DNA from: Chara braunii
Lineage: Eukaryota > Streptophyta > Charophyceae > Charales > Characeae
Length of the DNA stretch: 41,374 bases
Assembly: GCA_003427395.1 (NCBI GenBank)
Contig: BFEA01000205.1
Span: 348,730-390,103 of the forward strand
Direction of reading: 5' to 3'
Position 1 is the stretch's first letter, and every line of letters starts with the position of its first letter. Below the pieces are notes generated by a model that did no database searches, was not told the DNA's origin, and saw only the letters and a program-made list of their open reading frames with translations. The translations under genes and the position numbers were made by a program. This document shows, piece after piece, positions 1 through 9,072 of this stretch.

Positions 1-2
1 AT

Positions 3-1532
3 TACTTCGGGGCGATAGTGCATTACCTCGATATAGGGAAAGACCTGCAGCAAGAGGTTAGAGAGGCCTACGCACAGGACCCTATCTATAGTGACCTCCT
101 TAAGAAAGTCAAAGAAGCCCCAGAGACTGAGTCGAATTACCGCACTACTGAGGGATTGCTATTTGAGAAGACTAATGTCTTTGACCGGTTGTGCATCCCC
201 AATAGCGAAAAGATCCGTAGTTTGATCTTGGGAGAATGCCACGACACAGAAGGTCATTTTGGTTGGCAAAAGACCTTAGCCAATCTGATGCGCGCGTATA
301 CCTGGCCAGGGATGAAGAATGACTGCGTAGAGTATGTTCGCAGTTGTAAGGTCTGCCAGCGTAACAAGTCTTCTACGCGTGCCACGTTAGGCCTTCTCAG
401 ACCCTTGCCCATTCCGGATCAGCCGGGAGACTCAGTGTCAATAGATTTCATGGACACTCAAGTCAAGAGCAGGCATGGCAAGAGCCAAATCATGGTCATA
501 GTTGACCGCTTTAGCAAGTACGCAGTTTTTGTTCCTTTGCCTTCTGAAGCGCGTACTGATTTAGTCATACANAGGTTCTTCGACTGTTGGGTTAGTGAGA
601 ACGGAATCCCACTGTCTATAGTTAGCGATAGAGATAGTCGCTTTACTAGCCAGAACTGGCAAGAACTCATGAGAGTGTATGGATCTAAGTTATTGATGTC
701 GTCCGGCCGCCATCCAGAGACTAACGGTCAGACAGAGCAAATGAACAAGATCCTACAACAAGTTCTGCGCATGTACATTAGGCCGGATCAAATTAACTGG
801 GATGAGATGTTACCTAAGGTAGCTAGTGCATATAATAACAGCGTGCATCTGTCCACCTGCCGCACTCCCAATGAACTGCACGAGTCCTTTAGGCCCCGTA
901 GACCATTTGAAGGACTTAGCCGGGATCAAATTCACAGATTGCCACTCGGGACCCGGGAGTTTGCTGTGCAACACGAGAAAGAACTAGCTACTGTAATAGA
1001 AAACCTCAGAAAGGCCCAGCACAGGATGATAGAACAAGCAAACAAACATCGTCGCCCTTCGCAGTATCAAGTAGGCGACTTAGTCTGGGTCAGTTCTAAA
1101 GAGTTTACACCTGAGGAGAACATCTCGCAGAAGTTACTACCCACCTATAGAGGACCGTGGCCAGTCCTAGAAGTCAAAGGCGGCGCAGATGGACCGTCCT
1201 ATACTATAGAGTTACCAGCACACCTCCACACTTACCCAATTTTCCACGCATCAAAGTTGTTACCGTGTCAAACAAGTGACCAGTTTCCATCCCGTAGGTC
1301 CATGATCCCACCGGATATGGATGGAAGATACGACATTGATGGAATAGTGGCTGAAGATGTATTCAGGACTGGAGGTAGAGGTCGTCCACAGAAACAATAC
1401 AAGGTTCACTTTAGTTATCAGGAACCAGAAGACGACCGCTGGTTTACTAAATCTGAACTTCTAGAGACAGCTCCCCACATAGTCCGGGCCTACGAAAGAC
1501 AGCAGAAGGGTAAAGATCCTGTCTTAAACTGA
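3..1532 (+). CDS. Gypsy-1 Pol C-terminus: integrase plus chromodomain-like tail (5' cut by window)
   Basis: The frame is open from the window edge, so the start is missing. Counting from the GTG at 18, an H2C2 zinc-binding N-terminus uses H75, H80, C110 and C113. The catalytic triad is visible as D143 (SIDF), D204 (VSDRD) and E240 (NGQTEQ), with the classic 35-residue spacing between the last two. After it come the motif YQVGDLVWVSSKEF, the block YPIFHASKLLP, and a tail of about 60 residues (DIDGIVAEDVF, then KQYKVHF, then DDRWFTKSELL) that reads like a chromodomain, which in chromoviruses directs integration to particular chromatin. Integrase inserts the reverse-transcribed element into host DNA in the nucleus. 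No stop or frameshift is seen; one N gives an unknown residue near 185. The integrase may be intact, but the whole element cannot be judged. Confidence 0.85.
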   Translation, partial: YFGAIVHYLDIGKDLQQEVREAYAQDPIYSDLLKKVKEAPETESNYRTTEGLLFEKTNVFDRLCIPNSEKIRSLILGECHDTEGHFGWQKTLANLMRAYTWPGMKNDCVEYVRSCKVCQRNKSSTRATLGLLRPLPIPDQPGDSVSIDFMDTQVKSRHGKSQIMVIVDRFSKYAVFVPLPSEARTDLVIXRFFDCWVSENGIPLSIVSDRDSRFTSQNWQELMRVYGSKLLMSSGRHPETNGQTEQMNKILQQVLRMYIRPDQINWDEMLPKVASAYNNSVHLSTCRTPNELHESFRPRRPFEGLSRDQIHRLPLGTREFAVQHEKELATVIENLRKAQHRMIEQANKHRRPSQYQVGDLVWVSSKEFTPEENISQKLLPTYRGPWPVLEVKGGADGPSYTIELPAHLHTYPIFHASKLLPCQTSDQFPSRRSMIPPDMDGRYDIDGIVAEDVFRTGGRGRPQKQYKVHFSYQEPEDDRWFTKSELLETAPHIVRAYERQQKGKDPVLN

Positions 1533-1557
1533 AATTTTCTCGGAGGACCTCGAATTT

Positions 1558-1570
1558 AGGCCGGTGGGAG
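1558..1570 (+). other. Putative polypurine tract of Gypsy-1
   Basis: The purine-rich run AGGCCGGTGGGAG lies 25 bases after the integrase stop and directly before a TG dinucleotide. That is where the plus-strand primer of an LTR retrotransposon sits, immediately 5' of the 3' LTR. It contains pyrimidine interruptions, so the call is tentative. Confidence 0.4.
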
Positions 1571-2440
1571 TGAAACGGTATTCACCAGTTCGAAGTAGCT
1601 GATGTAGGTCCCAGGGCTCGATCCCTAATAGCCACTTGCAGGTTGGTCATCGTAGGCACCAGAGAAGTAAGGGATTCGAACCACAGACCTGTAGGGCAAA
1701 AATCGAAGTAGGGCCCAGAGGTCTTCTAGAAGGTCGACCAGTGGGCAAGTGGTGTAGCTAAGTCTACTTGCGCCGTAGGACTGTGACATCTGTCGAAGTC
1801 AACTGGTAGGACCTCAGTAGGACTGCAGTGAGTCGTAGGTGAGTCGTAGTGCAGTTGAGGAAGTGTCCAGAAAGTCCCTGTCCGGTCCAGCAAGTACCAT
1901 ATGGGGCTAAGGGTACCGGGGCCAGAGAATACAGGCCAAATCGGAGCTGCGCAGAAGTATAAATCAAGAGGCTGCGTCCAGCCATTCATTCATTCCTGCG
2001 GAAGCTCTGCGGAAGCGCTGCTCGGGCGTCTTGTGCAAGGGAGGTCTGCAGATGGCCTGAAGACGAAGCGGGCAGAAGTTAGTGATAGGCTAGTGAGTTG
2101 TTAGTGGCCATGCGCCATAGCCATAGACANTTAGTGAGTGTGTATGTGTGTGTGCANTGGTTGGCGTGCATGGTATCCAGGGTGATCCGGAGTCGAGTTG
2201 CGTGTGAACTCTGAGTCGAACGTGTAAGTGTGGGCGCCCAGCGCCATAGTCAACTGAAGTAAACTTGGATTTGAGTTGAGTTGCAAGCTACCATATCTCC
2301 GAGTTTGAATTGGGTGCACAGCGCCATGCATGTTTGAGTGTGAATTTGCAAGACTAATTTCACGAAGTTTTTCTTCCAAAAAATCAGAGCAAGAGGAGGG
2401 AACTCCGCCATCCACCAATTGAGAGGTGAGGAATGACTCA
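1571..2440 (+). repeat. Putative 3' LTR of Gypsy-1, truncated
   Basis: The sequence after the putative polypurine tract starts with TG and has no coding potential. A TATA-like element (GTATAAATC, about 1957-1965) lies some 390 bases in and would separate U3 from R in an LTR. The part from 2100 to 2340 contains short degenerate repeats (the words GCGCCAT and GAGTTG recur). The 3' end and the partner LTR are not in the window, so the LTR status rests on position and the TATA-like motif only. Confidence 0.45.
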
Positions 2441-2457
2441 CTTCAGATCCAAAGAAA

Positions 2458-5439
2458 ATGTTAGCAATAGCTGGATTCTTCTATATAAACCTTTACACCT
2501 CTAAAACAGAACATCCCACTTCGAGACAAGTGACACAAGCAAGGGAAAAATTCTACAAACACTTGGAAAAAACAATCTCCACAACACTAGCAGAAGAACT
2601 GGATGCTCCCATTACGAATGACGAAATTAAAAGAGCCTTGGACTCAATGAAACCCGGAAAGACTCCGGGAGAAGACGGCCTATCAAAAGAATTTTGGCAA
2701 AGGTACTGGGAACTCTTAGGGGACGAATACTGCAGCTTCATAAGAACAGCATGGGCTTCAGACGGCTTAGGGAAGTATCTCAACACTGGAATAGTCACCC
2801 TATTGTACAAAAAATGAGACCCCACTGATATTAAAAATTATCGACATATCTTGCTACTAACAGTAGCATACAAAATCTTAGCCAAGCTTCTAGCAAACAT
2901 AACAAGTAAGATCACCAGGAATTGCTTCCACATAGACCAAGCAGGCTTCATCCCGGGCAAATTTATATTGGACAACGTAATGACAGTAGTCCAATCTGTA
3001 AGATACATAAAAGATAAGAAACTTAATGCAGCAATCCTCTTTTTCGACTTTGAAAAAGCGTATGACCAGGTCAATTGGGACTTCCTCCAACAATGCATGG
3101 AAATGATGGGAGTAGGCCCAAACTTCAGAAAATGGGTTAGAATCCTATACAACGATGCACACGGGGCAGTCCAACTAAATGGCCACATATCCAACCCCTA
3201 CAAGATGTCTAGATCGGTAAGGCAAGGAGACCCGCTAGCAACCCCTTATCAGGAGGCAATAGCCTCCTTCCTCAGAAAAGACCCGTCCATACAAAGACTC
3301 ATAAATTCGTCAGAAGATCTCAACAGAACATGCCTCATACCCCCCACGATCATGTTCGCAGATGACTTGACTGTGCTCATAAGGGCATCCAACTCATCCT
3401 TTGAGGCCCTTACCAGAGCAATGCACGCATATCAACTAGCTTCCGAAATGCGAATCAACTGGCAAAAAACAGTAGGATGGTGGTTAACAGATGGAAGTAT
3501 AGACCTCCCCCTAAACACCCCTGATGGAATGACCTGGTCAGATCCTAGGGATCCGTTGAGAGTTCTAGGGATCCAAATGTCGGAGTACGGAGCAGAAGCA
3601 GAAATGACGCCTAGCCTCCTAGCCAGGATGACAAGTAAACTAAACACCTGGGGCAAAATACACACATCACTATATGGAAGAGCACTAATATTGAATTCAT
3701 CCATTTTCGCTATGATGTGGTATGTAGCAGCCTTCTGGAACCCGGACCAGGCAACGTTGAGAAACCTAAAAAAGAAAGCCACAGCCTATTTGTGGACGGG
3801 AGACGCATCCAGACAACATTTCACAACTAAAGTAGCCTGGCAATATGTCACTCGAAAAAAAGGGCAAGGAGGTCTAGGAGTCCTAGACCCAACAACCCAA
3901 ATAAAAGCCCTACAGACCAAGTGGATCCTTAAGCTCATCACCAGGCCAAGCTTACCCTGGAGGGACCTGGCCCTAGATGGAATACAACAATTACCAGTAT
4001 ACAACACCCCATCCAACATGGAAGGATCCTTCTGGATAATGAGTAAATCATGGTCAATGAAAGGAGGAAACCAGGCCTCAAGAAACGATCCTAGGTTGAA
4101 ATTCTGGAAAGGAATCCTTCGAGACTGGAGAGAGATCTTCCCAGCTAAAGTCAAGAAACCCAATAGCAAGGAAGAAATACCACGACAACCCTTATTCTGC
4201 AACCAGTGGATAACAAAAGAAGACGGCAGCCCATTCACACGAACTTCAAAGGATGCAAGGTGGGGAGTCTGGCTAGAAAAATCTGAGAAAGGAATATGGC
4301 ACATTAAACACATTTGGAACGACAACACGAAACAATGGAAACAAGACAGCCAACTCAAACAACAGCTCAAGCACTGCCATCGGCTGAACCAGAACCTACA
4401 AGAAATCTTAGCAGCCATCCCACAAGAATGGATCCCAATACTAAAAAAAGACAGACAATGGAACACAGGAGACTGGGCCGTAATAGTTAACGAACCTCAG
4501 CAGGAACACACACTGTCATACTGGGGTAGAGAAGAAACCAAACAAGACTGGCACATATTTACCATGCATAAAATAGAAGAACCAGGCTCGGACCTCAGCA
4601 AGATCAGTAAACAATCAACTGCACTAGTCTCTGTCCAAGAGGATAATCTAAGAAAGATAATAGAAAATGAATCCCTTACCATCTACCTCCCCCAAATCCC
4701 CTTGGAGAATTTAGAAGTAGACCCAGCGGAATGGGCATGGAATCTAAGGCAAGGAACATCAGGAATCAACACCAAACTCAACTTACTACAATACACAACC
4801 AGGCTGGGCTATAGGCTGAGACGCAGTTCGGCAAACCCAGACTCAATAATAGCACACCGGTGGAAAAAGCACCTAGAGGTAGAAATAGAACCAGCTGACC
4901 CAATACCATGGGACAAAATAGCATCCACCCACCCGACCAAATTCAGAAGCCTTTAATGGTTAATCATTTATCTAGCAGTCCCTCTGAATAAATGGTTAAA
5001 CGTCAGAAGGAGAAAAGAAGACAGAAACCCGGCGAAGGAATTATGTGCTAATTGCAACGATGGCCAAATAGAAAACTTACTCCATTGCTTTCTCCTATGC
5101 CCCAGAATAAAACCACTATGGCAGAAAGTTGCAAATACATGGAGCACGGTAACAGGCACAACCTTAACCAACAGCAATACACTTTTACTCCTAGGATTTA
5201 ATGGTCCGAAGGACTGGAGCATATTAGAACACACCCTTTTTGGAATTCTTAGAAAAGCAGCACTATGGGCAATATGGAGGAAAAGGTGTCAAGAAACCAT
5301 AGATAAGCAAAATATGCACACCAAAGAGGCATGGGAAATACTACAACAACAAGTGGAAACAGAGTACTGGGCCATGTGGCGCAAAGTAAGAAGGAAAATG
5401 AAGGAAGACGAGGACAAAGCCAACGAGCACCAAAATTAG
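2458..5439 (+). pseudogene. LINE-1 ORF2 remnant: reverse transcriptase plus zf-RVT domain
   Basis: One reading frame covers the whole interval but is broken by TGA at 2815-2817 and TAA at 4954-4956. LINE-2 has GGG (glycine) where the first stop lies, in LYKKGE. RT motifs are clear: DGLSKEFWQ (fingers), AGFIPGKFILDN, the motif A block FFDFEKAYDQVNW at about 3043-3080, SVRQGDPLA, and the catalytic FADD at 3355-3366. Just after RQGDPLA four residues are missing relative to LINE-2 (a 12-bp in-frame loss), which removes part of a core strand. After the second stop a C-x2-C...H-x4-C pattern (CANC, then LHCFLLC) marks the C-terminal zinc-binding domain of plant LINEs, ending at TAG 5437-5439. RT would copy LINE RNA at a nicked chromosomal target; this copy cannot make a full-length protein. 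Confidence 0.85.
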
Positions 5440-6766
5440 TTCGAGGAGAATGTCCTAGCCAAAGGCAAAATCGCTCTCATCCGAGGCTCGTCTAGTTTTC
5501 CGACTATGGGAGGAAACCATAATAAACCAACAATCACAGAGCCACTCATTGAACAGTATCCCCCAATCCCTGGAAGCCAACATACACTCAGAGTAGCCTA
5601 TGGAAGAACACACAACAGATACTACCCCCCGAACCCTAGTCCAAACCAATGTGAGAACCAACAGATAATAGAGACATCCACATCCCAACTTAAACATATG
5701 ACTCAAGATCGACTCAGGACTAACACAAAACCAGGATAGTCAAGTCCGGGCAAGGACAAGAGTCAGACACCAAAATTCCCGCAAGAATGACATGGAACAG
5801 CAAAACACGGAGGGTGGTCAGCAAGAAACCACACACAAAACCGAAGAACACTAAAAACCCAGGGAAGCAACCCAAACACAGGATTATACAAGCAGCAACC
5901 AAAACCATCACCCGAGCTACAAAAAGAAACCCGACCCAAGACAAAATTAGACTGTCACTATTAAGTCCCTACCCTCCGCACATAACCCGGCCATCCGAAA
6001 GATAACAACTCATCCGTCACCAATATCATCTCAGCCATCCCTACCATTCAATCGACCCCACACCGCTCACCCGTCCCTACAACAGCAACCTCACAAGCCA
6101 CTTCCTACTCAATACATGCCCTCCTACCCCCCCCCTCCCTAGCGCCCCAAGCTAGACCAAACACAAACTAACCTACATTCCCCCTTCACCCCCCGTCTCC
6201 CGCGCTCCACAGCTACCCCACAATACCACCGTCATAAAGCATTCCTTACCAACCAGCCCCCCACCCCAATAGAGAAAAGGCTATATTCCGCCAGACATCG
6301 GGACATTTCTAACTTTGGCAGATTCCTGAGTACCTCTAGACAAGGTTTAGTCCAGCAGACTGCAAAATAGGTAATAAGTGGCGTTGCAAGTACAAGGGTT
6401 TAGGGCTTAACAAGAGACAGGAAAGGTCCAGCTAGCAGTTCTGACAGCCAAGTAGCTGAGAGGAACGAGCTAGCCCGACCTATCCTTGCAGGAAACAGTT
6501 AGCAAACGACAACTGGAGAGCAGTCAGGGTAGAAATTAGCATCATCAGGCTAACTTAGGCAGGGGTGAGGGATGGTACATCCTTCCTTAAGGAAGCAATC
6601 AATGCCGTCCTTCGGGCCTCCACACCATAAGGGGGAGGTGCGTGTGTGAGTTCTCATTGCAATTCTGCCTGACTTTCCGGTGGAATAGGAACCGGACTGA
6701 TGCTTCCCAGAATGGAAAAGGAGCCGGAACCGTAAGGTTCTGTTTTGAAAAAAAAAAAAAAAAAAA
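5440..6766 (+). repeat. LINE-1 3' UTR, terminal hairpin and poly(A)
   Basis: No coding frame is supported here. The stretch from about 6000 to 6260 is C-rich and nearly G-free on this strand, as is the matching region of LINE-2. The last 200 bases (from about 6549) are shared with LINE-2 (30750-30925) and, inverted, with LINE-3 (35094-35300), which defines the family's conserved 3' end. A hairpin GAACC-GTAA-GGTTC (6727-6740), with a GNRA-type loop, lies eight bases before the poly(A). Confidence 0.75.
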
Positions 6767-7244
6767 CGTCGTTTCAACTATAATTTTAGGTTTGCAACAT
6801 TTCTCCATATCGCGCAATTAGGAAATCGCTAATTACGAGTAAACCTAATTAGCGCTAATTAGGGTTAGTCCTAACCTAATCTAAACGACCTACCTAACCT
6901 ATCGGAAGTAAGTGCCAGCCAGGCACCGCGCCAATCAAGGCTGATCGGGNCTGAGCAAGGCCATATTCGAACTGCAACTNCACGGAACTTTCACTTTTTG
7001 CAAAACTNCATCTTTTTTGCGTTGAAAGGTTGAATCTTTCCAGCAAATTGTGTATCTTCCTGCTACCATTCATCTCTACTAAATGAGTGACCTCGTGATG
7101 ATGCTAAATTCTTGCGACGAAATTTCGTGAAATTTTTTGGAAGTTATGTCTCATTTCTTTTATTAATGCAAATTTAAGTATTCTTGATTAAATATTTAAC
7201 GTTTGTGAAATTCATTATTGCAAATGTAAATATTCGTTAATCAG
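6767..7244. other. Unassigned AT-rich sequence between LINE-1 and the hAT-like element
   Basis: No open frame or recognisable domain is seen. It contains a perfect 20-bp palindrome at 6844-6863 and AT-rich sequence towards the right. Because the hAT-like element sits between this stretch and the Gypsy-2 gag leader, it may be the displaced 5' part of that leader, but I see no LTR end or primer-binding site here to prove it. Confidence 0.3.
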
Positions 7245-7252
7245 GTATTTAA
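7245..7252. repeat. Left 8-bp target-site duplication of hAT-like element
   Basis: GTATTTAA directly precedes the left terminal inverted repeat and is repeated exactly at 8652-8659, right after the other terminus. Eight base pairs is the duplication length of hAT transposases. Confidence 0.85.
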
Positions 7253-7636
7253 CATACTTGCGGCGCACCGACCCTGTGCGCTGTGCGGTGCGCCGCGCGC
7301 TGTGCGGTGCGCGGACCCGAGGTGCGCGCGCACCGGCGCGCGCCGCGCACCCGGGTGCGCAGTGCGCTGCGCTCAGGGCCGGTGCTCTGCGCGCAGGTGC
7401 GCTGGGGGGTGCACCCTGGCGGGGCGCAGGTGCGCCGGGTGCGCACACCATTTACTTTATTTTTTTTATTTTACTATTTGTTTAGGGATTTATTTTACTG
7501 TTTTTTTATTTTAGGGAGAGAGAGAGAGAGAGAGAGGTCTCCAACGTCGCATCTGGCCTCCTGGTACTTCCATCGAAACGACGAGCAAAATCGAGTGAAT
7601 CTACNGCTGCAACATGGAAATATACACCGCCACATT

Positions 7637-7690
<54 letters not shown>
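7637..7690. repeat. Compound microsatellite (TG)n(AG)n
   Basis: About nine TG units pass directly into about eighteen AG units inside the hAT-like element. A separate pure GA run lies at about 7515-7536. Confidence 0.95.
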
Positions 7691-7694
<4 letters not shown>

Positions 7695-8168
7695 CCGTGT
7701 GAGAGAGAAGAAACCGTGTGCTGACACTATCGGACCGAAGAAACCGCCCTTATCAACGGGCAACATGAATCCGGAAGGGGGGCGACATGCACAAAGGACA
7801 ANAAATATGGCGGTGTATCTTTCCATGTTTTGGCGGAAGATTCATTCATACGTTGGGTGGTGGAGAACGAAGGGCCGATGAATCCGGTAAGCACGTAACG
7901 TATCTCTGGAAACTTTTTTTTTTTTTTGGAGAATCTCTGAACAAATGAGACTGAATCCTCCGCTTGAACATGGAAAGATACATTGCCATATATGGGCCTC
8001 GCTGCACTACTCTGGAAATCTGCAAAACGAGAGTGAATCTTGCGTTAGAATATGGAAAAATACACCGCCAATATTTTTGTCTTTTGTGCATGTTGAGAGT
8101 AGTGGAGAGAGGCCCTATGTCTTGTTGGGCACGTCGAGAGTTGTGCAGCGAGCCCGTTGGTGAACATT

Positions 8169-8410
8169 ACCGTTGAGGTTCTGACAGGTTGGATGCGCCC
8201 GGCTTCACTCGTGCAAAGAGCTGTTCTTCCTTTACGTTTTTTTCCTTTCATTAAAAAAAAAAAAATCCAGGAAAAACGGCTGCCAGTTCCGTCGTTTTCT
8301 ACTTCAGAAGTAATACGAAGAGAACGTTTTGAGAGATCACGACCATACAGACTCCAAGTACCGTTGAGGTTCTGACAGGTTGGACGTGCCGGGCTTCACT
8401 CGTGCAAAGA
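8169..8410 (+). repeat. 51-bp direct repeat inside the hAT-like element
   Basis: Positions 8169-8219 and 8360-8410 carry the same 51-bp word with few mismatches, starting ACCGTTGAGGTTCTGACAGG and ending CTTCACTCGTGCAAAGA. The spacing between copies is 140 bases. No function is evident. Confidence 0.85.
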
Positions 8411-8651
8411 AATTCTGATGTTATTCCTTAAAAAAAAAAATTCAGTTCCAGGGCCCCGCGCGGCCTCAATTTTTTTTTATTTTTTTTTTTTGTAACTTGA
8501 TGCGACATCCCACTTCAGCCTACAACACCCCTCACCAACTTTTTTTTTTTTTTTACCGACCCCTTATTTTCCGGGTGCGCCGCACCCCGTGCGCGGTGCG
8601 CAGTGCGGCACTTGTGCGGGATGCCGCGCACCTCGATGCGCCGCAAGTATG

Positions 8652-8659
8652 GTATTTAA
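8652..8659. repeat. Right 8-bp target-site duplication of hAT-like element
   Basis: GTATTTAA follows the right terminal inverted repeat and matches 7245-7252 exactly. Confidence 0.85.
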
Positions 8660-8880
8660 TCTTTTGCCAAAATTAAAATTTTATCAATTCCTATATTTTT
8701 TTGGATTAAAATTTTATTTAATTTCCCGAAATTCAAAAATTCATCGGGGGGGGGGAATTTTTTTGATTAGTGTCAAGGTCAGGGCGGAACGGGACTGACT
8801 GTGCATTGCTTGCCTGCCCTCCCTTCTTCCCACCCCTACCTTCTCTTTCCTCCTTTCGGTCCTTCAGACTACAGTCTCTG
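8660..8880. other. Non-coding stretch before the Gypsy-2 leader repeats
   Basis: AT-rich sequence followed by a run of nine G, then a C/T-rich stretch at 8810-8870. It is probably part of the Gypsy-2 5' leader interrupted by the hAT-like insertion, but no LTR or primer-binding site is visible. Confidence 0.3.
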
Positions 8881-9042
8881 GACACGTCAGAAGTGCCACG
8901 TCAGCAGAGTGCCACGTCAGCACAGTGACACGTCAGCAGAGTGACACGTTAGAAGTGCCACGTCAGCAGAGTGCCATGTCAGTACAGTGACACGTCAGCA
9001 GAGTGACACGTCAGAGTGCCATGTCAGTACAGTGACCCAAGG
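8881..9042 (+). repeat. Minisatellite of about 16-bp units in the Gypsy-2 gag leader
   Basis: About ten units of the form GTG(A/C)CACGTCAGCA(G/C)A follow each other, with some units shortened by two or three bases and a few T for C changes. The array sits just upstream of the gag start at 9073. Gypsy-3 has only about two such words at the same place (about 37697-37731). The unit contains CACGTCA, reverse complement TGACGTG, a core bound by plant bZIP factors; any regulatory role is inference. Confidence 0.9.
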
Positions 9043-9072
9043 CACCGCAGATCGCGCGCAAGTGACACAGCC

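Larger units (their letters stand above)
1..2440 (+). mobile_element. Gypsy-1: Ty3/gypsy LTR retrotransposon, 3' part
   Basis: The window opens inside pol of a Ty3/gypsy element. What is visible is, in order, the end of the RNase H-integrase linker, the integrase, a chromodomain-like tail, a purine-rich stretch and a putative 3' LTR that is cut off where LINE-1 begins near 2440. Gene order (integrase last) and the H2C2/D,D-35-E integrase are typical of Metaviridae-type LTR retrotransposons. It is related to Gypsy-2 and Gypsy-3 but belongs to another family: the proteins align only in part and the LTR-like sequence is not recognisably the same. The right edge is approximate because LINE-1 shows no clear target duplication. 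Confidence 0.8.
2445..6766 (+). mobile_element. LINE-1: 5'-truncated non-LTR retrotransposon (L1-like, zf-RVT type)
   Basis: Similarity to LINE-2 begins abruptly near 2445, inside the ORF2 region just before the RT domain, so ORF1 and the endonuclease are missing. This is the usual 5' truncation of target-primed reverse transcription. The copy runs through RT, the C-terminal zinc domain and a 1.3 kb 3' UTR to a poly(A) of 19 A at 6748-6766. I found no convincing target-site duplication: the bases after the poly(A) (CGTCGTTTC) do not recur near 2440. It belongs to the same family as LINE-2 but is clearly diverged from it. Confidence 0.85.
7253..8651. mobile_element. Non-autonomous hAT-like DNA transposon, 1,399 bp
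   Basis: The element begins CATACTTGCGGCGCA and ends with its exact reverse complement (8637-8651), with weaker inverted similarity for a few more bases. A perfect 8-bp duplication GTATTTAA flanks it. Both subterminal regions (about 7258-7450 and 8571-8640) are packed with GTGCGC/GCGCAC words, which resemble the clustered subterminal transposase-binding motifs of hAT and CACTA elements. There is no transposase frame, so it would need an enzyme supplied in trans. The interior holds simple repeats, four copies of a roughly 45-bp module (one inverted) and a 51-bp direct repeat. Family assignment rests on target duplication length and terminus form, not on a protein. Confidence 0.8.

Noticed and set aside
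2100-2160. TG-rich microsatellite at the Gypsy-1 LTR end
   Set aside because: Too short and interrupted by Ns to list separately.
3786-4466. 226-residue minus-strand open frame opposite LINE-1 ORF2
   Set aside because: Antisense shadow of the conserved ORF2 frame.
6868-6905. Telomere-like CCTAACCTAA words
   Set aside because: Only a few degenerate words, no tandem array of a telomere unit.
7258-7450. CpG island of a host promoter
   Set aside because: The GC-rich block is the left subterminal region of the hAT-like element and has a counterpart at its right end.
8881-9042. CRISPR-like array
   Set aside because: Units are contiguous 16-bp repeats without spacers, in a eukaryotic retrotransposon leader.
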